64,000 nucleotides of DNA from Novosphingobium marinum (GTDB lineage: Bacteria > Pseudomonadota > Alphaproteobacteria > Sphingomonadales > Sphingomonadaceae): contig NZ_JACBZF010000003.1 of the NCBI RefSeq assembly GCF_013408095.1, positions 310,001-374,000 of the forward strand. Reading direction: 5' to 3'. The notes beneath the pieces were generated by a model. That model did not search any database and was not told where the DNA came from. It was given only the letters and a program-made list of their open reading frames with translations. Position numbers and translations under genes: made by a program. The stretch's first letter is position 1; the number at the start of each line of letters is the position of its first letter. This document shows positions 17,182 through 27,426 of the stretch, in pieces.

Positions 17182-18681
17182 ATGCTTTCTATGCAATCAA
17201 AAGAATCACGATTGACGCGCCGCGCGGTCCTCGCCGGTTCCGGTGCTCTGGCCATTGGCGGCGGATTGGCCGCCGTTCTGGGAGCCGGAGGTAAAACGCC
17301 GGTGGGTGCCAGCACAACCGCCGGTCGCCGCGTCCTCAAGGCCGGAACGACCAGCGCGCCACTTATCGACGAAGCCTTTCAAATACCAGTGTGGGGTTAC
17401 AATGGCTCGGTACCGGGTCCTGCTCTCAGGGTTGGGCAGGGAGAGGCCTTCGAGGTCCTGCTGGAAAACGCTCTGGATGAGGAAACAACCATCCATTGGC
17501 ACGGCGTTCGTGTTCCCAACGCGATGGATGGCGTTCCCCACCTCACCCAGCCCCCCGTGGAGCCCGGCGAAAGGTTCAGATATGCCTTTACGCCGGAGGA
17601 TGCGGGCACTTTCTGGTACCATCCCCATCAGCGCAGCTTCGAGCAGGTCGGTCGCGGCCTCTACGGACCGCTCATTATCGAAGAGGCAGATCCGCCGCAG
17701 GTCGATCGCGACCTCGTCTGGATGCTCGACGACTGGAGGCTCGATGACCAGGGGCAAATAAGTGGAGGGTTCGGCAGTCGGCACGACGCGATGATGGCAG
17801 GCCGGATCGGCAACACGATCACTATCAACGGAAAGCCGTCGGCACCACTGATCGCGAGGCCGAATGAGCGGATCAGGCTGCGGCTCGTGAACGCTGCCAA
17901 TGCCCGCATCTTCGGGCTCGATTTCGGTGACCTCGATCCAATGGTCGTCGCGCTCGACGGCCAGCCCGTCAAGCCTCACCGCCTAAGCGCGCCCCTGCTT
18001 CTCGGGCCGGCAATGCGGGCGGACCTGATCGTCGATTTCGATTATCCCGCCGGGACCCGGCATTCACTGCGCGATGTGTTCTATGATGGACTGGAATACG
18101 AACTCACCACATTCGAGTGTCAGGGCAAAGAGGTCAGGGAAAGACGCCTGCCCGACCCCGCGCCGCTACCGCCCAACCCTCTCGCCGAACCCGAACTGGC
18201 AACGGCCGAGCGTCACCGGATCATATTCGGTGGCGGAATGATGGGCATGATGGGGCGAACAGCCAGCGGCTCTGACGCGCGGAACGAACAACGAACCGGC
18301 TCCGGCATGATGATGGAGCGGATGGGAGGTTCGGGAATGATGTCCGGAGGAATGATGGGCTGGACCGTCAACGGTGTTTCGGCGAGCGGCCATGTTCACG
18401 ATCCGATTATTTCCGCCGCGCGAGGAACCACGCTTCTCCTCGACATGACCAATGAGACTGCGTGGTGGCACCCGATCCATCTGCATGGCCACAGTTTCCG
18501 TGTCTTGTCGCGCAATGGACAGCCGACACGATATCAAGAGTGGCAGGATACCGTGCTCATGGCGCCCGAAGAGCGCGTCGAGATCGCATTCGTAGCGGAC
18601 AACCCGGGCGACTGGATGTTCCATTGCCATATTCTCGAACACCAGGCCGCAGGAATGATGGCCACCATTCGAGTTAACTGA
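17182..18681 (+). CDS. Tat-exported multicopper oxidase with Met-rich insert
   Basis: A 499-residue periplasmic oxidase. The signal has a twin-arginine motif (LTRRAVLAG). All copper-binding motifs are present: HWHG and WYHPH in the N-terminal part, and HPIHLHGHS and HCHILEHQAAGM at the C-terminus. Between domains 2 and 3 (about residues 350-395) is a Met-rich stretch (GGGMMGMMG, MMMERMGG, GMMSGGMMGW), as in CueO/CopA-type cuprous oxidases. It probably oxidises Cu(I) to the less toxic Cu(II). A CueR-type promoter drives it and the DUF411 gene 15 bases downstream. Confidence 0.92.
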   Translation: MLSMQSKESRLTRRAVLAGSGALAIGGGLAAVLGAGGKTPVGASTTAGRRVLKAGTTSAPLIDEAFQIPVWGYNGSVPGPALRVGQGEAFEVLLENALDEETTIHWHGVRVPNAMDGVPHLTQPPVEPGERFRYAFTPEDAGTFWYHPHQRSFEQVGRGLYGPLIIEEADPPQVDRDLVWMLDDWRLDDQGQISGGFGSRHDAMMAGRIGNTITINGKPSAPLIARPNERIRLRLVNAANARIFGLDFGDLDPMVVALDGQPVKPHRLSAPLLLGPAMRADLIVDFDYPAGTRHSLRDVFYDGLEYELTTFECQGKEVRERRLPDPAPLPPNPLAEPELATAERHRIIFGGGMMGMMGRTASGSDARNEQRTGSGMMMERMGGSGMMSGGMMGWTVNGVSASGHVHDPIISAARGTTLLLDMTNETAWWHPIHLHGHSFRVLSRNGQPTRYQEWQDTVLMAPEERVEIAFVADNPGDWMFHCHILEHQAAGMMATIRVN

Positions 18682-18696
18682 AAGAAAGGAAAACTG

Positions 18697-19143
18697 ATGC
18701 GTTTGTTACCCAAGGTCTTGATGTCGTTTTCGGCCCTCGCGCTGCTGCCCTCGGCAGCGGCGGCACAGGAAGCAAGACCATTTGCCACGATCTTCAAGAA
18801 CCCTCAGTGTAGTTGCTGTGAAAGCTACGGCGACTATCTCGAAGCCAGCGGATATGAGGTGAAGATGGTCGCGACCCACGACCTCGCCCTAATCAAGGAA
18901 CGCCAGGGTGTGCCCGCCGGGCTCGAGGGATGCCATACGATGCTCATCGGCGGCTACTTCGTCGATGGACATGTGCCGGCCGACAGCGTTGACCGCCTGC
19001 TGGAGGAACGCCCGCGGATTTCAGGCATCACGCTTCCCGGCATGCCTGCAGGTTCGCCGGGCATGGGCGGTGCCAAGACAGGCACGTGGACGATTACGGG
19101 CGTAAGAGCGGATGGTGCCACGAGCGTCTTTGCGCGATACTGA
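18697..19143 (+). CDS. DUF411 periplasmic metal-binding protein (second copy)
   Basis: A 148-residue exported protein with a cleavable signal ending SAAAAQE. The mature domain has the DUF411 Cys cluster NPQCSCCESYG and the downstream EGCHTMLIGGYFVDGHVP segment. It is 15 bases after the multicopper oxidase and shares its CueR-type promoter, supporting a periplasmic copper-carrying role. It is related to, but clearly different from, the DUF411 protein at 826. Confidence 0.88.
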   Translation: MRLLPKVLMSFSALALLPSAAAAQEARPFATIFKNPQCSCCESYGDYLEASGYEVKMVATHDLALIKERQGVPAGLEGCHTMLIGGYFVDGHVPADSVDRLLEERPRISGITLPGMPAGSPGMGGAKTGTWTITGVRADGATSVFARY

Positions 19144-19157
19144 GCACCGTCCGAAGC

Positions 19158-19616
19158 CTAGCAAACGCGCTCGAAGCCAAACTTGTGACCAACGTCCTTG
19201 GGACGAGCCGGATTGGCATCGTCAGCGAGGTCCTTGAGGATGGGACAGTCGGGACGTTCGTCATTCGTACAATTCTCGAAAAGATGTTCGAGCGCGTCTA
19301 TCATAGAATGGATTTCGGCAGCCTTCGACCGCAGGGCCGAAAGATGGCCATCCGCCACTCGGCGAACGTCCTTGCTCGCTCGGGTGTCGTTTTTCCATAA
19401 ATCGAGCAGTTCGGAAATATCGTCGACCGAGAAGCCTAGATTGCGGGCGCGTCGCACAAACCGGAGCGTATGGATATCTGCCGGAGTGTAGAGGCGGTAA
19501 CCGGCATCGGTCCGGTCCGCCGCCTCGATCAAACCGATCTTTTCATAATGTCGGATCATCTTGGCAGAAACCCCGCTCGTTGCAGCCGCCTCGCCAATCG
19601 TGTGTGAATGTTTCAT
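19158..19616 (-). CDS. cueR: CueR-type MerR-family copper activator
   Basis: A 152-residue MerR-family activator with an N-terminal winged helix-turn-helix (TIGEAAATSGVSAKMIRHYEKIGL), a dimerisation helix and a metal loop with Cys116 and Cys124 separated by seven residues (NCTNDERPDCPI). This spacing matches CueR. Ser81 falls where CueR has Ser77, the marker of monovalent Cu(I)/Ag(I)/Au(I) sensing; divalent sensors have Cys there. It is flanked by its likely target promoters and is the best candidate regulator for the four CueR-type sites. Confidence 0.9.
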   Translation of the reverse strand: MKHSHTIGEAAATSGVSAKMIRHYEKIGLIEAADRTDAGYRLYTPADIHTLRFVRRARNLGFSVDDISELLDLWKNDTRASKDVRRVADGHLSALRSKAAEIHSMIDALEHLFENCTNDERPDCPILKDLADDANPARPKDVGHKFGFERVC

Positions 19617-19625
19617 GTGGGCGCT

Positions 19626-19651
19626 TTAACCTTCCAATGATGGGAATGCAA
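19626..19651 (-). promoter_or_regulatory. CueR-type dyad upstream of cueR
   Basis: The dyad CCTTCCAATGATGGGAA lies ten bases before the cueR start codon. The -35 and -10 elements around it are poor in both directions, so it may be an autoregulatory or auxiliary binding site for CueR. Confidence 0.5.
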
Positions 19652-19691
19652 GGTGGCTGGCTGAAAGCCGGGAAAATCCCCACAAAGTGTC

Positions 19692-19722
19692 TTGACCTTC
19701 CAATGATGGGAAGCCCTACTTA
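19692..19722 (+). promoter_or_regulatory. CueR-type promoter/operator before the small membrane protein
   Basis: -35 TTGACC (19692-19697), a 19-base spacer with CTTCCAATGATGGGAAG and -10 TACTTA (19717-19722). It faces the plus-strand genes at 19756 and 20108 and lies about 60 bases from the cueR dyad. Confidence 0.8.
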
Positions 19723-19755
19723 ATGTGCATTGGTTGATTCGATGAAGGATACGAC

Positions 19756-20022
19756 ATGACTATTCCGTCGTCCCGAGCCCCGGTGCCCGTTACCGCCATT
19801 TCCGCACGCTCCAATACCGATGCGGAAGGCCTCTGTTCTGCCGGTAAAGGCCGACAGCGCAAGTGGATGCTCGCCCTTGGTGTCGTTCTGGCATTGGCCG
19901 CGCTGGCGCTTGGCTCGATGTGGTTGGGCTTCGCAGCCATTCTTCCGTTTCTTTATGTACTGCCCTGCCTGGCAATGGTCGCCATGTGCATGCGCAAGAG
20001 CGGAACGTCGACCGAAACCTGA
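19756..20022 (+). CDS. Small membrane protein of unknown function
   Basis: An 88-residue protein with a hydrophilic N-terminus and two closely spaced hydrophobic segments (MLALGVVLALAALALG and FAAILPFLYVLPCLAMVAMCM). It is followed by the Met-rich protein gene and preceded by a CueR-type promoter, so it is probably copper-induced. Single Cys residues and a terminal AMCMRK could bind metal. No family was recognised. Confidence 0.6.
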   Translation: MTIPSSRAPVPVTAISARSNTDAEGLCSAGKGRQRKWMLALGVVLALAALALGSMWLGFAAILPFLYVLPCLAMVAMCMRKSGTSTET

Positions 20023-20107
20023 AAACCCGTGCCGAATTCGCTCGTGCGCCGAAGAATAAAGGACGGAGCGAAGCCCAAGGCATCAATAATTTGAAAGGAA
20101 AGATCAT

Positions 20108-20404
20108 ATGAACACTTTTAAGATGACCGCACTCGGTGCGCTCGCGACGGTTGGCCTCGCAACGACGGCCGTCGCGCAGTCCAAGGTCGATCACCGTCCC
20201 GACAGAGCCCAAAACACGCAGGAGCAGCAGCGCGCAGAAATGCGGGGCGGAATGCAAGGCGATATGAGCGAGAGGGAGATGTCCGGCATGATGGCCATGA
20301 TGAACGATCCGGAGATGCGCGCCGAGATGATGGAAATGATGCGTAACTGCAATGAAATGATGAAAAAGAAGCGCGAGCAGATGGCGCAAGGCGAAGCAGG
20401 CTGA
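20108..20404 (+). CDS. Exported Met-rich small protein
   Basis: A 98-residue protein with a cleavable signal (ATTAVAQ) and a helical, Met-rich mature part containing MSGMMAMMNDPEMRAEMMEMM and a single Cys (RNCNEMM). Such Met spacing favours periplasmic Cu(I)/Ag(I) binding. A GAAAGGAAAG ribosome site precedes the ATG. It probably shares the CueR-type promoter at 19692 and ends at a strong terminator. Confidence 0.75.
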   Translation: MNTFKMTALGALATVGLATTAVAQSKVDHRPDRAQNTQEQQRAEMRGGMQGDMSEREMSGMMAMMNDPEMRAEMMEMMRNCNEMMKKKREQMAQGEAG

Positions 20405-20447
20405 AGCCTGCGTGCCAGTATGTCTGACGCTTCAACCAGTCCCCCCA

Positions 20448-20475
20448 CCTGCCCCGCATGAACCTGCGGGGCAGG
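20448..20475 (+). terminator. Intrinsic-type terminator hairpin
   Basis: A perfect 11-base stem (CCTGCCCCGCA and TGCGGGGCAGG) with a six-base loop, followed by ACCCTTCTGTT. It lies about 45 bases after the Met-rich protein gene and probably ends the CueR-controlled transcript before the cus block. Confidence 0.75.
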
Positions 20476-20598
20476 ACCCTTCTGTTATAAGGCCAATGCA
20501 AACGCTATGACGATAGTCCGCCAGGATAGAACGATGGGGCGCCGCGCGGTGGCGGCAAACCTGCGCTTGCCGGTGACGGCTCGTTTCCGTATTGTGGG

Positions 20599-20943
20599 AT
20601 GATGCGGATGCTGCGCGCTCTCGGCCTTATCTTGGTTGGCGTTGGACTCTTTGTTCAAACGGCAGCTCATGCGTCGGCGCTTCCCCAGGAGCCGAGCATG
20701 GTCGAGCGCAATTGCAACGACATGGTCATGGACACCACCGACGACGAGGCTGAAAGATCGCCGTGCGCCGACCTGCGGCTCGATTGCCTGGTTGCCCTTG
20801 GCTGCATTCCGCCGCTTGTCATGACTCAAGACCTCGCGGTTGTGAGGGTGCCGCTGGCGGTCGCTAGCCAGTTTACCGATCTCGCTTTCTTCGAGTTGAC
20901 TGGCACCGGCGCAGGGCCGGAACCGCCCCCTCCGCAAGCCTAG
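20599..20943 (+). CDS. Exported small protein at the head of the cus block
   Basis: A 114-residue protein with a signal peptide (GLFVQTAAHASA). The mature part is acidic and holds four Cys residues (ERNCND, SPCADL, RLDCLV, LGCIPP), possibly disulfide-linked, with a Pro-rich tail. No family was recognised. Its place about 125 bases before cusC suggests an accessory role in metal export, similar to CzcI/CopL-type leader genes, but that is an inference. Confidence 0.6.
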   Translation: MMRMLRALGLILVGVGLFVQTAAHASALPQEPSMVERNCNDMVMDTTDDEAERSPCADLRLDCLVALGCIPPLVMTQDLAVVRVPLAVASQFTDLAFFELTGTGAGPEPPPPQA

Positions 20944-21066
20944 AAACCTGGAATTGATGCAGATATAGCTCTGCAGGCTATGGCTGGACATTTTGCGCGC
21001 GCGAAGGATGTGCGCGAACTGTCTCGAACGCGCGCTCGCCGCGCCCTTTAGCGGAATCCTACTGTC

Positions 21067-22296
21067 ATGAAACGAATATGCTGGACCGCGCTTCCGGTCC
21101 TGCTGGCTATCGCGCCGGCGAGTCACGCCCAATCGGTGGGCTATGAAGAAACTCTAGAGGCTGCGGTCAGCGGCCAGCCCCAGGTTCGCACCAGCGAACT
21201 ACGGCTCGACGCCCGGCGAGAGATCGCCGAGGCGGCTGACGAACTGCCCGATCCGCAATTGCGCGGCGGCATTCGTAACCTCCCGGTGACGGGGCCGGAC
21301 ATTCTCGATCCCACGATGATGACCATGGTCGAGATCGGGATCGAGCAGGACTTTCCCAACCTTGCCGAACGGCGTGCCCGTGCGGGCATCGCTTCTGCGG
21401 ATATCGATTTTGCTTCGGCCCAACTGGCTCATGCGCGGCACATGGCACGACTGGGCGCTGGACGCGCGTGGATCTCGCTTGCCTATGCCCAGCGCGCGGA
21501 TCTGGTCGTTGGCGAAGCACTAGACGAGATCGAACGCCTCGTACCCCTTGCGCGCAGTTCGGTTGCGGCGGGTACTGCACGGCCTGGCGAAAGTCTGGAG
21601 ATCCGCCGAGCCGTCCTTGAAGTGGAAGACGCGCGGACGCGGATCGCGGCAGAGCGCGAAGCCGCGCAGGCTCGTCTCGGCCGATTTATTGGCGCCGAGA
21701 ATGCGGTCGCTTCGGGCGAAATTCCACCGGTCGATATCCAAGCCGAGCGGCTGCGGGCTACGCTGGAATACAACCCGGAGATTATTCTGGCGGCAGCTCA
21801 AGTCCGTCAGGCTGACGCGGCAATCGACCTCGCGCGGTCGGACTTGCGCCCGGATTTCAGCGTCGGGGTCAGTTACGGCGTCAGGGAGCGCCAATATGGT
21901 GATTTGTTTTCCGTTATGGGGACGGTCACCTTGCCGCTGTTCAGCAAGAAAAGGCAGGAGCCACGCATTGCTGCGGCGCGGTCGGAAGCGGCTGCGGCAC
22001 GTGAGGCGCAGCTCGACGAGCTGCGCGCGCTCGAGGCGCAATTCGAGGCTGATCTGGCCGCCTGGCGCAGCGCCTTCCGACAATGGCAGCGCGCGACCGA
22101 GGAGTTGCTTCCATTGGCCGAAAGCCGAGCCGAACTCGAACGAGCCAGCTTTGCGGCGGGCAGAGCGGAACTGCTCGACGTGATCGAAGCCATCAAGGCG
22201 CTGGCGCTGCTTCGCATCGATATTCTCGAACGCGAGGAAGCGACTGTCGAAGCTGCCGCCAACCTACGACTGACATACAAGGAACGCCATCTATGA
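21067..22296 (+). CDS. cusC: TolC-family outer membrane efflux protein (CusC-like)
   Basis: A 409-residue protein with a signal peptide (APASHAQ) and two outer-membrane-efflux-protein repeats typical of TolC/CusC/CzcC, rich in long Ala/Glu/Arg helices (AARSEAAAAREAQLDEL). It forms the outer-membrane exit duct of the tripartite RND pump. It overlaps cusB by four bases (ATGA). Identity as CusC comes from its partner genes. Confidence 0.88.
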   Translation: MKRICWTALPVLLAIAPASHAQSVGYEETLEAAVSGQPQVRTSELRLDARREIAEAADELPDPQLRGGIRNLPVTGPDILDPTMMTMVEIGIEQDFPNLAERRARAGIASADIDFASAQLAHARHMARLGAGRAWISLAYAQRADLVVGEALDEIERLVPLARSSVAAGTARPGESLEIRRAVLEVEDARTRIAAEREAAQARLGRFIGAENAVASGEIPPVDIQAERLRATLEYNPEIILAAAQVRQADAAIDLARSDLRPDFSVGVSYGVRERQYGDLFSVMGTVTLPLFSKKRQEPRIAAARSEAAAAREAQLDELRALEAQFEADLAAWRSAFRQWQRATEELLPLAESRAELERASFAAGRAELLDVIEAIKALALLRIDILEREEATVEAAANLRLTYKERHL

Positions 22297-23801
22297 GAGC
22301 CGCAATGGGAGCTGCGTGGGACAGATTGTCACCACGCCAGAAGTCTTGGACGATGGCAGCCACGGTTGCCCTCATCAGTGTTACCGCCGGATATGGCCTC
22401 TCGCAGCTTGGCCAAGATGGCGCAGGAACGGCCGAGAGCAGCGGAACGTCGAGCGCAGAATGCGAGGATGTCCTCTACTGGTACGACCCGATGGTCCCCG
22501 GACAGCACTTCGACGAACCGGGCAAATCGCCGTTCATGGACATGGAACTGGTGCCCAAATGTGCAGGCGAGGAGGCGACCGCTGGCGTTCAGATCGACGC
22601 GGGCCTGGTCCAGAATTTCGGCATTCGCACCGCCGAAGCAGAGTACGGTCTTCTCGAGCCCGAGATAACCGTCACTGGCGTGCTCGCTTACAATGAACGC
22701 GACGTCGCGATCGTTCAGCCCCGCGCCGGGGGCTATGTTCAAAGGACTTACGGTCGTGCGCCGGATGACGTGATTGGACGGGGCGCGCCGCTTGCGGATA
22801 TCCTGGTTCCCGAATGGGGCGGAGCGCAGCAGGAATATCTGGCCGTCCTGAATAGCGGTGATGAAGAACTTGCGCAGGCGATGCGCGAGCGAATGCGCCT
22901 TCTGGGCATGTCTCCAGGCCTGATTTCGTCGGTGGGACGCAGCGGACGACCGCATTCGACGATCACTGTTACCGCGCCGATCGGCGGGGCGATCACATCG
23001 CTCGGCGTGCGTCCGGGGATGACGGTCATGGCCGGACAGACGCTCGCTGAGATCACCGGTTTCTCGCCGATCTGGCTGGAAGCCGCGGTGCCTGAAACGC
23101 AGGCGGCGAATGTACGGGTTGGCCAGCCTGTCAGCGCGAACCTGACCGCGTTTCCCGACGAACGGTTCGCGGGGCGCATTATCGCCATCCTGCCGAGTGC
23201 ACAGGATGCGAGCCGGACGATCACCGTCCGTGCGCAGCTGCCCAACGCATCCGGACGCCTCAAACCGGGCATGTTCGCGCAGGTTTCGCTGACCCCGGAC
23301 ACACGCCGCGCGCTGCTGGTACCGTCCGAAGCGGTTATCAGGACCGGACGTCGAACCATCGTAATGGTGAAGCAGGACGAGGGCGGTTTCATGCCCGCCG
23401 AGGTTCGGATCGGCCGCGAAGCGGGTGGAAGGACCGAAGTGCTGGCCGGACTTTCCGCCGGCGAACAGGTCGTGACATCGGGTCAGTTCCTGCTCGATTC
23501 CGAGGCAAGCCTGGCCGGGCTCGATGTCCGCCCGATTGAACAGGGCAGCCGCGAGCAGGCAGATAAAGACGAAGCAACGACTTTCAGTGCGATTGGAACA
23601 ATCGAGAAAATCGCCGATGGCTCGGTGACGCTGCGCCACGGGCCCGTCCCGCGGCTCGACTGGCCAGCCATGACGATGACCTTCCGCACGAAGAGCGCGG
23701 CGCAGATGCGCGGGCTCGAGAAGGGAGACAGAGTCCGTTTCACCTTCATCCAGGAGGATGAGGGCCCCCGGATCGAGACTATCGGGAGGGCCGGACAATG
23801 A
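22293..23801 (+). CDS. cusB: RND periplasmic adaptor with built-in HMBD and CusF-like domains
   Basis: A 502-residue membrane-fusion protein. After an N-terminal membrane anchor it has a heavy-metal-binding domain ([12 protein letters not shown] then [10 protein letters not shown], about residues 65-95), then the adaptor hairpin and barrel domains ([28 protein letters not shown]). The last 70 or so residues form a CusF-like fold with the copper motif [10 protein letters not shown]. The fused CusF domain implies metal hand-off within one chain. The start at 22293 overlaps cusC. Confidence 0.9.
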   Translation: MRAAMGAAWDRLSPRQKSWTMAATVALISVTAGYGLSQLGQDGAGTAESSGTSSAECEDVLYWYDPMVPGQHFDEPGKSPFMDMELVPKCAGEEATAGVQIDAGLVQNFGIRTAEAEYGLLEPEITVTGVLAYNERDVAIVQPRAGGYVQRTYGRAPDDVIGRGAPLADILVPEWGGAQQEYLAVLNSGDEELAQAMRERMRLLGMSPGLISSVGRSGRPHSTITVTAPIGGAITSLGVRPGMTVMAGQTLAEITGFSPIWLEAAVPETQAANVRVGQPVSANLTAFPDERFAGRIIAILPSAQDASRTITVRAQLPNASGRLKPGMFAQVSLTPDTRRALLVPSEAVIRTGRRTIVMVKQDEGGFMPAEVRIGREAGGRTEVLAGLSAGEQVVTSGQFLLDSEASLAGLDVRPIEQGSREQADKDEATTFSAIGTIEKIADGSVTLRHGPVPRLDWPAMTMTFRTKSAAQMRGLEKGDRVRFTFIQEDEGPRIETIGRAGQ

Positions 23802-26800
23802 TTGCTCGGATAATCGATGCCTCGATCGCCAACCGCTTGTTCATCGTTCTGGCGGCCATCGCGGTAACGCTAGGCGGTTTCTGGGCAGTGCGCACGACGC
23901 CGGTCGACGCGCTGCCCGATCTTTCCGACGTCCAAGTTGTGGTCCGGTCCAACTATCCGGGGCAAGCCCCCCGGATCGTCGAGGACCAGGTTACCTATCC
24001 GCTGGCAACGACCATGCTCTCGGTGCCGGGAGCCAAAACCGTCCGCGGTTACTCGATGTTTGGCGACAGCTATGTCTATATCATCTTCGAGGACGGAACC
24101 GACCTCTACTGGGCGCGCTCGCGCGTGCTCGAATATCTCAACCAGGTGCAGAACCGCCTGCCCGATGGTGTGACGAGCACGCTGGGTCCAGATGCCACGG
24201 GGGTCGGCTGGATTTACGAGTACGCGCTGGTCGATCGCACCGGCGGTCATGACCTTGCCGGGCTACGCAGCCTGCAGGACTGGTTCCTGCGCTACGAGCT
24301 CAAGACGATCCCCGGCATTGCCGAAGTCGCGAGCGTCGGCGGTATGGTCAAGCAGTACCAGGTGGTGCTCGAACCTTACCGGATGGCCTCGCTCGGCGTG
24401 ACCCACGCCGAGATCGTGAGCGCCATCCAGTCTGCCAACCAGGAAGCGGGCGGCTCGATCGTCGAGATGGGCGAAGCCGAATATATGGTTCGCGCCTCGG
24501 GCTATCTCGGCGACCTCAATGATTTTCGGCAAATCCCTTTACGTACCGCGAGCGGCGGCGTTCCGGTCACGCTTGGCGACGTAGCGACGATCCAGGTCGG
24601 CCCTGAACTGCGGCGTGGCATCGCCGAGCTCAATGGTGAAGGTGAGGTTGCCGGCGGCATCATCGTTCTGCGCCAGGGAGCGGATGCGCGAAGCGCGATC
24701 CAGGCCGTGGAGCAAAAACTCGACGAGTTGCAGGCGAGCCTGCCCGAAGGCGTCGAGATCGTCACGACCTACGACCGTTCACAGCTTATCGACGCCTCAG
24801 TGGAGAATCTGACCCACAAGCTGATCGAGGAATTCATCGTGGTTGCGCTCGTTTGCGGGCTGTTCCTCTGGCACGCGCGCTCCGCCCTGGTCGCCATCAT
24901 CACCTTGCCGCTGGGTGTGCTGGCCGCTTTCATCGTGATGCGCTTCCAGGGCGTCAATGCCAACATCATGTCGCTGGGTGGCATCGCCATCGCGATCGGG
25001 GCGATGGTCGATGCCGCGGTGGTGATGATCGAGAACGCCCACAAGCATCTCGAACGATGGGAGCACGAAAACCCGGATACCGTGCTCGCGGTAAAGGAAC
25101 GGTGGAGGATCATCGCCGATGCATCGAAGGAAGTGGGACCGGCGCTGTTCTTCAGCCTGCTGATCATTACGCTGTCGTTCCTACCGGTCTTTACCCTGCA
25201 GGCGCAGGAAGGGCGGTTATTTGCACCGCTTGCTTTCACCAAGACCTATGCGATGGCTGCCGCGGCCATTCTTTCGGTAACGCTGGTGCCGGTGATGATG
25301 GGTTGGCTGATCCGTGGGAAGATCCCTTCGGAAGATTCCAATTTTCTAAACCGCTGGCTGACGAAAATCTATCGTCCGGGGCTCGACTGGGTCATGCGGC
25401 GCCCCAAGGCAACGCTGGCGATCGCGGCGCTGATCTTTCTGACCACCGCGATCCCCTTCACCCGGCTTGGCGGCGAGTTCCTCCCGCCGCTCGATGAAGG
25501 CGATTTGCTTTATATGCCGAGTGCATTGCCCGGCCTTTCCCCCGGCGAGGCGTCGGCGCTGCTGCAGCGCACCGATCGCCTGATCAAGTCGGTCCCGGAA
25601 GTGGAAAGGGTGTTCGGTAAAGCGGGGCGCGCCGATACGGCGACGGATCCGGCTCCCCTGACGATGTTCGAAACGACGATCCGCTTCAAGCCCCGCGAAG
25701 AATGGCGCGAGGGAATGACGCCCGATCTGCTGGTCGAGGAACTCGACCGGGTCGTCCAGGTGCCGGGCCTCGCCAATGTCTGGGTGCCGCCGATCCGCAA
25801 CCGGATCGACATGCTCGCGACCGGAATCAAGAGCCCGATCGGGGTCAAGGTGTCAGGCGACGATCTCGATCAACTGGAACGCGTTGCACTCGATGTGGAG
25901 CGTATCGCCAAGACCGTGCCTGGCGTGAGTTCCGCGCTGGCCGAGCGGCTGTCGGGCGGTCGCTATGTCGATGTCGATATCGACCGGATGGCGGCCGCGC
26001 GATACGGACTCAACATTGCCGACATCCAGCAGATCGTCTCTGGTGCAATAGGCGGCGCCAATGTCGCACGGACCGTCGAGGGGCTGGCGCGCTATCCGAT
26101 CAATGTGCGCTATCCCCGCGAAATCAGGGACAGCGTCGATGAACTCAGGGCCCTGCCGGTTCTGACGCCGTCCGGCCAACAGATTACGCTCGGCACTGTC
26201 GCCCGTATCGCCGTCAGCGACGGTCCGCCGATGCTCAAGAGCGAGCAGGGTCGTCTGACCAGCTACATCTATGTCGATGTCCGGGGCCGGGATCTCACCT
26301 CGGTGGTGGCCGATCTCCAGGAGGCGGTTGCTGCGGGTGTCGATCTGCCTGCCGGTGTCAGCCTCTCATATGCGGGCCAGTTCGAATATCTGACACGCGC
26401 TTATGAGCGGTTGCAGATCGTGGTGCCCGCGACACTGGTGATCATTTTCCTGCTGCTCTACCTCATCTTCAGGAGAGTGGATGAGGCGGCACTCATCATG
26501 GGCACCCTGCCTTTCGCGCTCAGTGGCGGTTACTGGCTGCTTTATCTGATGGGCTACAACCAGTCTGTGGCGACAGCGGTTGGCTTCATCGCGCTCGCCG
26601 GTGTCTCGGCCGAGTTCGGCGTAGTGATGCTGATCTACCTGAAAGCCGCCCTCGAGCGGCGGCAAGGTACCCTCAGCGCTGAAGAAGTGGACGAAGCCAT
26701 CCGGGAAGGCGCGCTCCTGCGCGTGCGACCCAAGGCGATGACGGTGGCGGTCATTCTTGCTGGCCTTTTCCCCATCCTGATCGGCACCGGTGCAGGTTCT

Positions 26801-26965
26801 GAGGTGATGAGCCGGATCGCCGCACCGATGATCGGGGGTATGATAACTGCCCCGCTTCTGTCGATGTTTTTGCTTCCCGCCGCATATTTGCTGTTGCGGC
26901 GGCCCCGTCCGGAAAAACCGGCACAAACCGAAGGAGACGAAGAATGCGTACCCCAACCTACATGA
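23798..26965 (+). CDS. cusA: Cu(I)/Ag(I) RND exporter CusA
   Basis: A 1,055-residue heavy-metal-efflux RND pump. The proton-relay helix reads [19 protein letters not shown], the Cu/Ag (HME4) type. The three CusA metal-binding Met positions are conserved in context: [21 protein letters not shown] and [14 protein letters not shown]. It drives periplasmic and cytoplasmic Cu(I)/Ag(I) out through CusB and CusC. It overlaps cusB by four bases and the following CusF-like gene by 22. Confidence 0.95.
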   Translation: MIARIIDASIANRLFIVLAAIAVTLGGFWAVRTTPVDALPDLSDVQVVVRSNYPGQAPRIVEDQVTYPLATTMLSVPGAKTVRGYSMFGDSYVYIIFEDGTDLYWARSRVLEYLNQVQNRLPDGVTSTLGPDATGVGWIYEYALVDRTGGHDLAGLRSLQDWFLRYELKTIPGIAEVASVGGMVKQYQVVLEPYRMASLGVTHAEIVSAIQSANQEAGGSIVEMGEAEYMVRASGYLGDLNDFRQIPLRTASGGVPVTLGDVATIQVGPELRRGIAELNGEGEVAGGIIVLRQGADARSAIQAVEQKLDELQASLPEGVEIVTTYDRSQLIDASVENLTHKLIEEFIVVALVCGLFLWHARSALVAIITLPLGVLAAFIVMRFQGVNANIMSLGGIAIAIGAMVDAAVVMIENAHKHLERWEHENPDTVLAVKERWRIIADASKEVGPALFFSLLIITLSFLPVFTLQAQEGRLFAPLAFTKTYAMAAAAILSVTLVPVMMGWLIRGKIPSEDSNFLNRWLTKIYRPGLDWVMRRPKATLAIAALIFLTTAIPFTRLGGEFLPPLDEGDLLYMPSALPGLSPGEASALLQRTDRLIKSVPEVERVFGKAGRADTATDPAPLTMFETTIRFKPREEWREGMTPDLLVEELDRVVQVPGLANVWVPPIRNRIDMLATGIKSPIGVKVSGDDLDQLERVALDVERIAKTVPGVSSALAERLSGGRYVDVDIDRMAAARYGLNIADIQQIVSGAIGGANVARTVEGLARYPINVRYPREIRDSVDELRALPVLTPSGQQITLGTVARIAVSDGPPMLKSEQGRLTSYIYVDVRGRDLTSVVADLQEAVAAGVDLPAGVSLSYAGQFEYLTRAYERLQIVVPATLVIIFLLLYLIFRRVDEAALIMGTLPFALSGGYWLLYLMGYNQSVATAVGFIALAGVSAEFGVVMLIYLKAALERRQGTLSAEEVDEAIREGALLRVRPKAMTVAVILAGLFPILIGTGAGSEVMSRIAAPMIGGMITAPLLSMFLLPAAYLLLRRPRPEKPAQTEGDEECVPQPT

Positions 26966-27342
26966 TCCTGCTCGCAGCTCCGCTGGCGTTGGCAGCCTGC
27001 GATAGCGCCGAGGACGCAAGCCAACCGGCAGAAACGATGATGGCCGACGAGATGTCCAACGCGGACAGCATGCCGATGTCAGACGATATGCCGATGATGG
27101 ACAATGGGGAGGTAGGCCAGTCTGGCAGCGGCGAAGGCTCGGTGACCGAGATCGATGAGGCCGAAGGAAAGATCACGATCGATCACGGCCCTATCCCCGC
27201 GGTGGGATGGCCGGCCATGACCATGGCTTTCGCCGCCGATGAGGAAAGCCTCGGCAAGGTGTCGGTCGGCGACCGCGTGACTTTCGAGTTCCGGACTACA
27301 GAAGGCGGGGGCGGAGAGCTCACCGCAATCGCCAAGCAGTGA
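26944..27342 (+). CDS. cusF: CusF-like periplasmic copper chaperone lipoprotein
   Basis: A 132-residue protein with a lipoprotein signal (PLALAACDS), a Met/Asp-rich linker ([11 protein letters not shown]) and a C-terminal CusF barrel with [10 protein letters not shown]. In CusF, the Trp, Met and nearby Met/His residues bind Cu(I). It would deliver metal to CusB/CusA while anchored to a membrane. It is separate from, and additional to, the CusF domain fused to CusB. Confidence 0.9.
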   Translation: MRTPTYMILLAAPLALAACDSAEDASQPAETMMADEMSNADSMPMSDDMPMMDNGEVGQSGSGEGSVTEIDEAEGKITIDHGPIPAVGWPAMTMAFAADEESLGKVSVGDRVTFEFRTTEGGGGELTAIAKQ

Positions 27343-27350
27343 ATCGAGAA

Positions 27351-27377
27351 GCGCCGCACCGAAGGACGGTGCGGCGC
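27351..27377 (+). terminator. Hairpin between cusF and copA segments
   Basis: A perfect 10-base stem (GCGCCGCACC and GGTGCGGCGC) with a seven-base loop starts nine bases after the cusF stop. It lacks a long T-run but may end or attenuate the cus transcript before the ATPase genes. Confidence 0.6.
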
Positions 27378-27426
27378 ACTTCAACCCGGATTGTTTAAAT
27401 CGATACTCGTCAGAAAGGAGCGCGAG

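Noticed and set aside
18235..18360. Repeated ATGATG units
   Set aside because: They encode the Met-rich insert of the multicopper oxidase.
22329..23798. A 489-codon open frame antisense to cusB
   Set aside because: The cusB frame carries clear adaptor and CusF motifs; the opposite frame has none.
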